Of a DNA stretch of 6,346 nucleotides, positions 5,204 through 6,346 are shown piece by piece; position 1 is the first letter of the stretch; every line of letters begins with the position of its first letter. The translations under genes and the position numbers were made by a program. This DNA comes from an uncultured Gammaproteobacteria bacterium (GTDB lineage Bacteria > Pseudomonadota > Gammaproteobacteria > Steroidobacterales > GCA-2729495): the NCBI GenBank assembly GCA_937958785.1, contig CALGMY010000065.1:1-6346 (forward strand), read 5' to 3'. Under the pieces are notes generated by a model. It saw only the letters and a program-made list of their open reading frames with translations, did no database searches and was not told the DNA's origin.

Positions 5204-6319
5204 ATGCCAGTACTTGACCCCGCCGAGGTGCTCGTCGACCAGCAGCCGCGCATCGCGGACGCCTGCCACGCGCTGGCCGCGTCCCCCGTACTCGCGCTCG
5301 ACACCGAGTTCGTCCGCACCACGCAGTTTTCACCCCGGCTTTGCCTCACGCAGATCGCCGGCGGCGACGCCGTGTTCTGCGTGGACGAGCTGGCGGATGT
5401 GGACACGTCCCCGGTCTGGGAGCTGCTGTGCGCCGGGCAGCGCCTGTGCATCGTGCACGCCGCCAAGCAGGACATGGAGGTCGCCTGGATCCGGCACCGG
5501 CGCCTGCCCCAGCCGCTGTTCGATACCCAGATCGCGGCGGCCCTGGTGGGCCAGCCGGCCCAGGTGGGCTACGCCGGCCTCGTAAAGGCACTGCTCGACA
5601 TAGACATCGACAAGACGCACACCCGAGCCGACTGGTCCCGCCGGCCCCTCGGCCCGGAACTGATCCAGTACGCCGCCATCGATGTCCTGCACCTGCCGAC
5701 CCTCCATGCGCTCCTGGCGGCGGAACTTCACAAGCAGGGCCGGTACGCCTGGGCCGTGGAGGACAGCGCCCGGCTGGTCGACCCCGCGCTCTACACAGTG
5801 AATCCTGGCGAAGCATGGCGGCGGCTGCCGGGCATCCCGCGCCTGCCGGTGGCAGCCCAGTTGCGGGCCCGCCGGCTCGCCGCCTGGCGCGAAGAGTCGG
5901 CCGTGCGGGCCGACCGGCCCCGCCAGTGGATCCTGAGCGACAAGAGCCTGCTCGACATCGCCGTCCGCCGGCCCCGGGACGAGGCGGCGCTTGCCAGTTG
6001 CGCGGAGGTGGCGCCGGGTACGGCCCGCCGGCAGGGCGAGACGCTGCTGCAGCTGCTCGAGGCGGCCGACCGGGAGTTCGCCGAAGGCACGGACCTGGTC
6101 CAGGAGTCGCGCCCGGAGGTCGTGGATCCCGTGCAGCTGAAGCGCATCGGCCAGGTCGTGGAGGACGTGGCGAAGTCCCTGGGCATCCCGCCCGAGATCC
6201 TGGCCACCCGCAAGGACATCACGGCCATGATCCGCGGCGAGGACGACCCGCGCCCCCTGGCGGGGTGGCGCCGCGAGGTGATCGGCGAGCCGCTGCTGGC
6301 GGCAGTGAAAGCCCTGTAG
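5204..6319 (+). CDS. rnd: Ribonuclease D
   Basis: This is a DEDDy-family 3'-5' exoribonuclease that trims the 3' ends of tRNA precursors and other small structured RNAs in the cytoplasm. From ATG5204 the exonuclease motifs are ExoI LDTEFVR with D33 and E35, ExoII IVHAAKQDMEV with D90, and ExoIII Y156-AAI-D160, which supplies the catalytic tyrosine and last aspartate. A first HRDC-type helical domain follows at about 210-290 (AQLRARRLAAWREESAVRAD, then ILSDKSLLDIA), and the helical C-terminus resembles the second HRDC region of RNase D. The length of 371 residues is close to the 375 of the Escherichia coli enzyme. GTG5168 would add 12 residues, but they have no ribosome site and overlap the likely promoter, so ATG5204 is chosen. 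The gene is complete, ends in TAG at 6317-6319 and is divergent from the membrane-protein/mpl cluster. Confidence 0.95.
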   Translation: MPVLDPAEVLVDQQPRIADACHALAASPVLALDTEFVRTTQFSPRLCLTQIAGGDAVFCVDELADVDTSPVWELLCAGQRLCIVHAAKQDMEVAWIRHRRLPQPLFDTQIAAALVGQPAQVGYAGLVKALLDIDIDKTHTRADWSRRPLGPELIQYAAIDVLHLPTLHALLAAELHKQGRYAWAVEDSARLVDPALYTVNPGEAWRRLPGIPRLPVAAQLRARRLAAWREESAVRADRPRQWILSDKSLLDIAVRRPRDEAALASCAEVAPGTARRQGETLLQLLEAADREFAEGTDLVQESRPEVVDPVQLKRIGQVVEDVAKSLGIPPEILATRKDITAMIRGEDDPRPLAGWRREVIGEPLLAAVKAL

Positions 6320-6341
6320 GAGCGCCGCCTGCACCCGCGCG
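6315..6341. repeat. Possible degenerate REP-like element at the window edge
   Basis: The sequence TGTAGGAGCG, which contains the rnd stop codon, followed by GC-rich bases ending CCCGCG, resembles the TGTAGGAGCG...CGCG core of repetitive extragenic palindromes found in several gammaproteobacteria. The palindromic arms here are poor, and the window ends at 6346, so a partner copy cannot be seen. It may be coincidence. Confidence 0.25.
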
Positions 6342-6346
6342 TAGAC

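Noticed and set aside
5330..6334. A 334-codon open frame on the minus strand opposite rnd
   Set aside because: It is antisense to a gene with intact DEDDy motifs and shows no family motif of its own.
1..6346. CRISPR array, tRNA or rRNA gene, insertion sequence or defence system
   Set aside because: No regularly spaced repeats, cloverleaf, transposase motifs or terminal inverted repeats were seen; the window is almost entirely housekeeping coding sequence with uniform composition.

Overview
The window is about 6.3 kb of very GC-rich DNA with strong G/C bias at third codon positions. It is packed with ordinary chromosomal genes and shows no sign of mobile DNA. The gene content fits a Gram-negative gammaproteobacterium: a murein-recycling ligase (Mpl) specific for diaminopimelate peptides, a CpdA-type cAMP phosphodiesterase, RNase D with its HRDC region, a TraB/GumN-family exported protein and a small rubredoxin. 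I cannot name the genus. A Chromatiales, Nevskiales or Xanthomonadales-like lineage is only a guess from GC content and gene set.

Layout. Positions 1-702 (+) hold a class I SAM-dependent methyltransferase whose reading frame is open to the left edge, so its true start is probably outside the window. After a 99-bp gap come cpdA (802-1557, +) and, translationally linked to it, a TraB/GumN-family gene (1563-2462, +). This pair runs head-on into a minus-strand cluster. The TraB stop codon interlocks with the stop codon of the rubredoxin gene, leaving no intergenic space. The minus-strand cluster, in order of transcription, is a small multi-pass membrane protein (5141-4620), mpl (4591-3230), a stand-alone LON substrate-binding-domain protein (3233-2640) and rubredoxin (2623-2459). 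Its spacings are 28 bp, a 4-bp overlap and 16 bp, so it is probably one operon. RNase D (rnd, 5204-6319, +) is divergent from it across a gap of about 60 bp.

How the genes relate. Mpl reattaches the tripeptide L-Ala-gamma-D-Glu-meso-DAP to UDP-MurNAc and so recycles cell-wall peptide. RNase D trims RNA 3' ends. CpdA lowers cAMP. These are separate housekeeping functions; only the tight spacing links the members of each transcription unit. The most informative non-coding signals are -10-like boxes placed so close to the cpdA and rnd start codons (TATAGT before GTG802, TACACT before ATG5204) that both mRNAs may be leaderless or nearly so.

I found no tRNA, rRNA, CRISPR array, insertion sequence, attachment site or convincing intrinsic terminator. 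No stretch over 300 bases lacks a gene. I do not see a novel multi-gene system here. The least understood element is the 173-residue membrane protein upstream of mpl.
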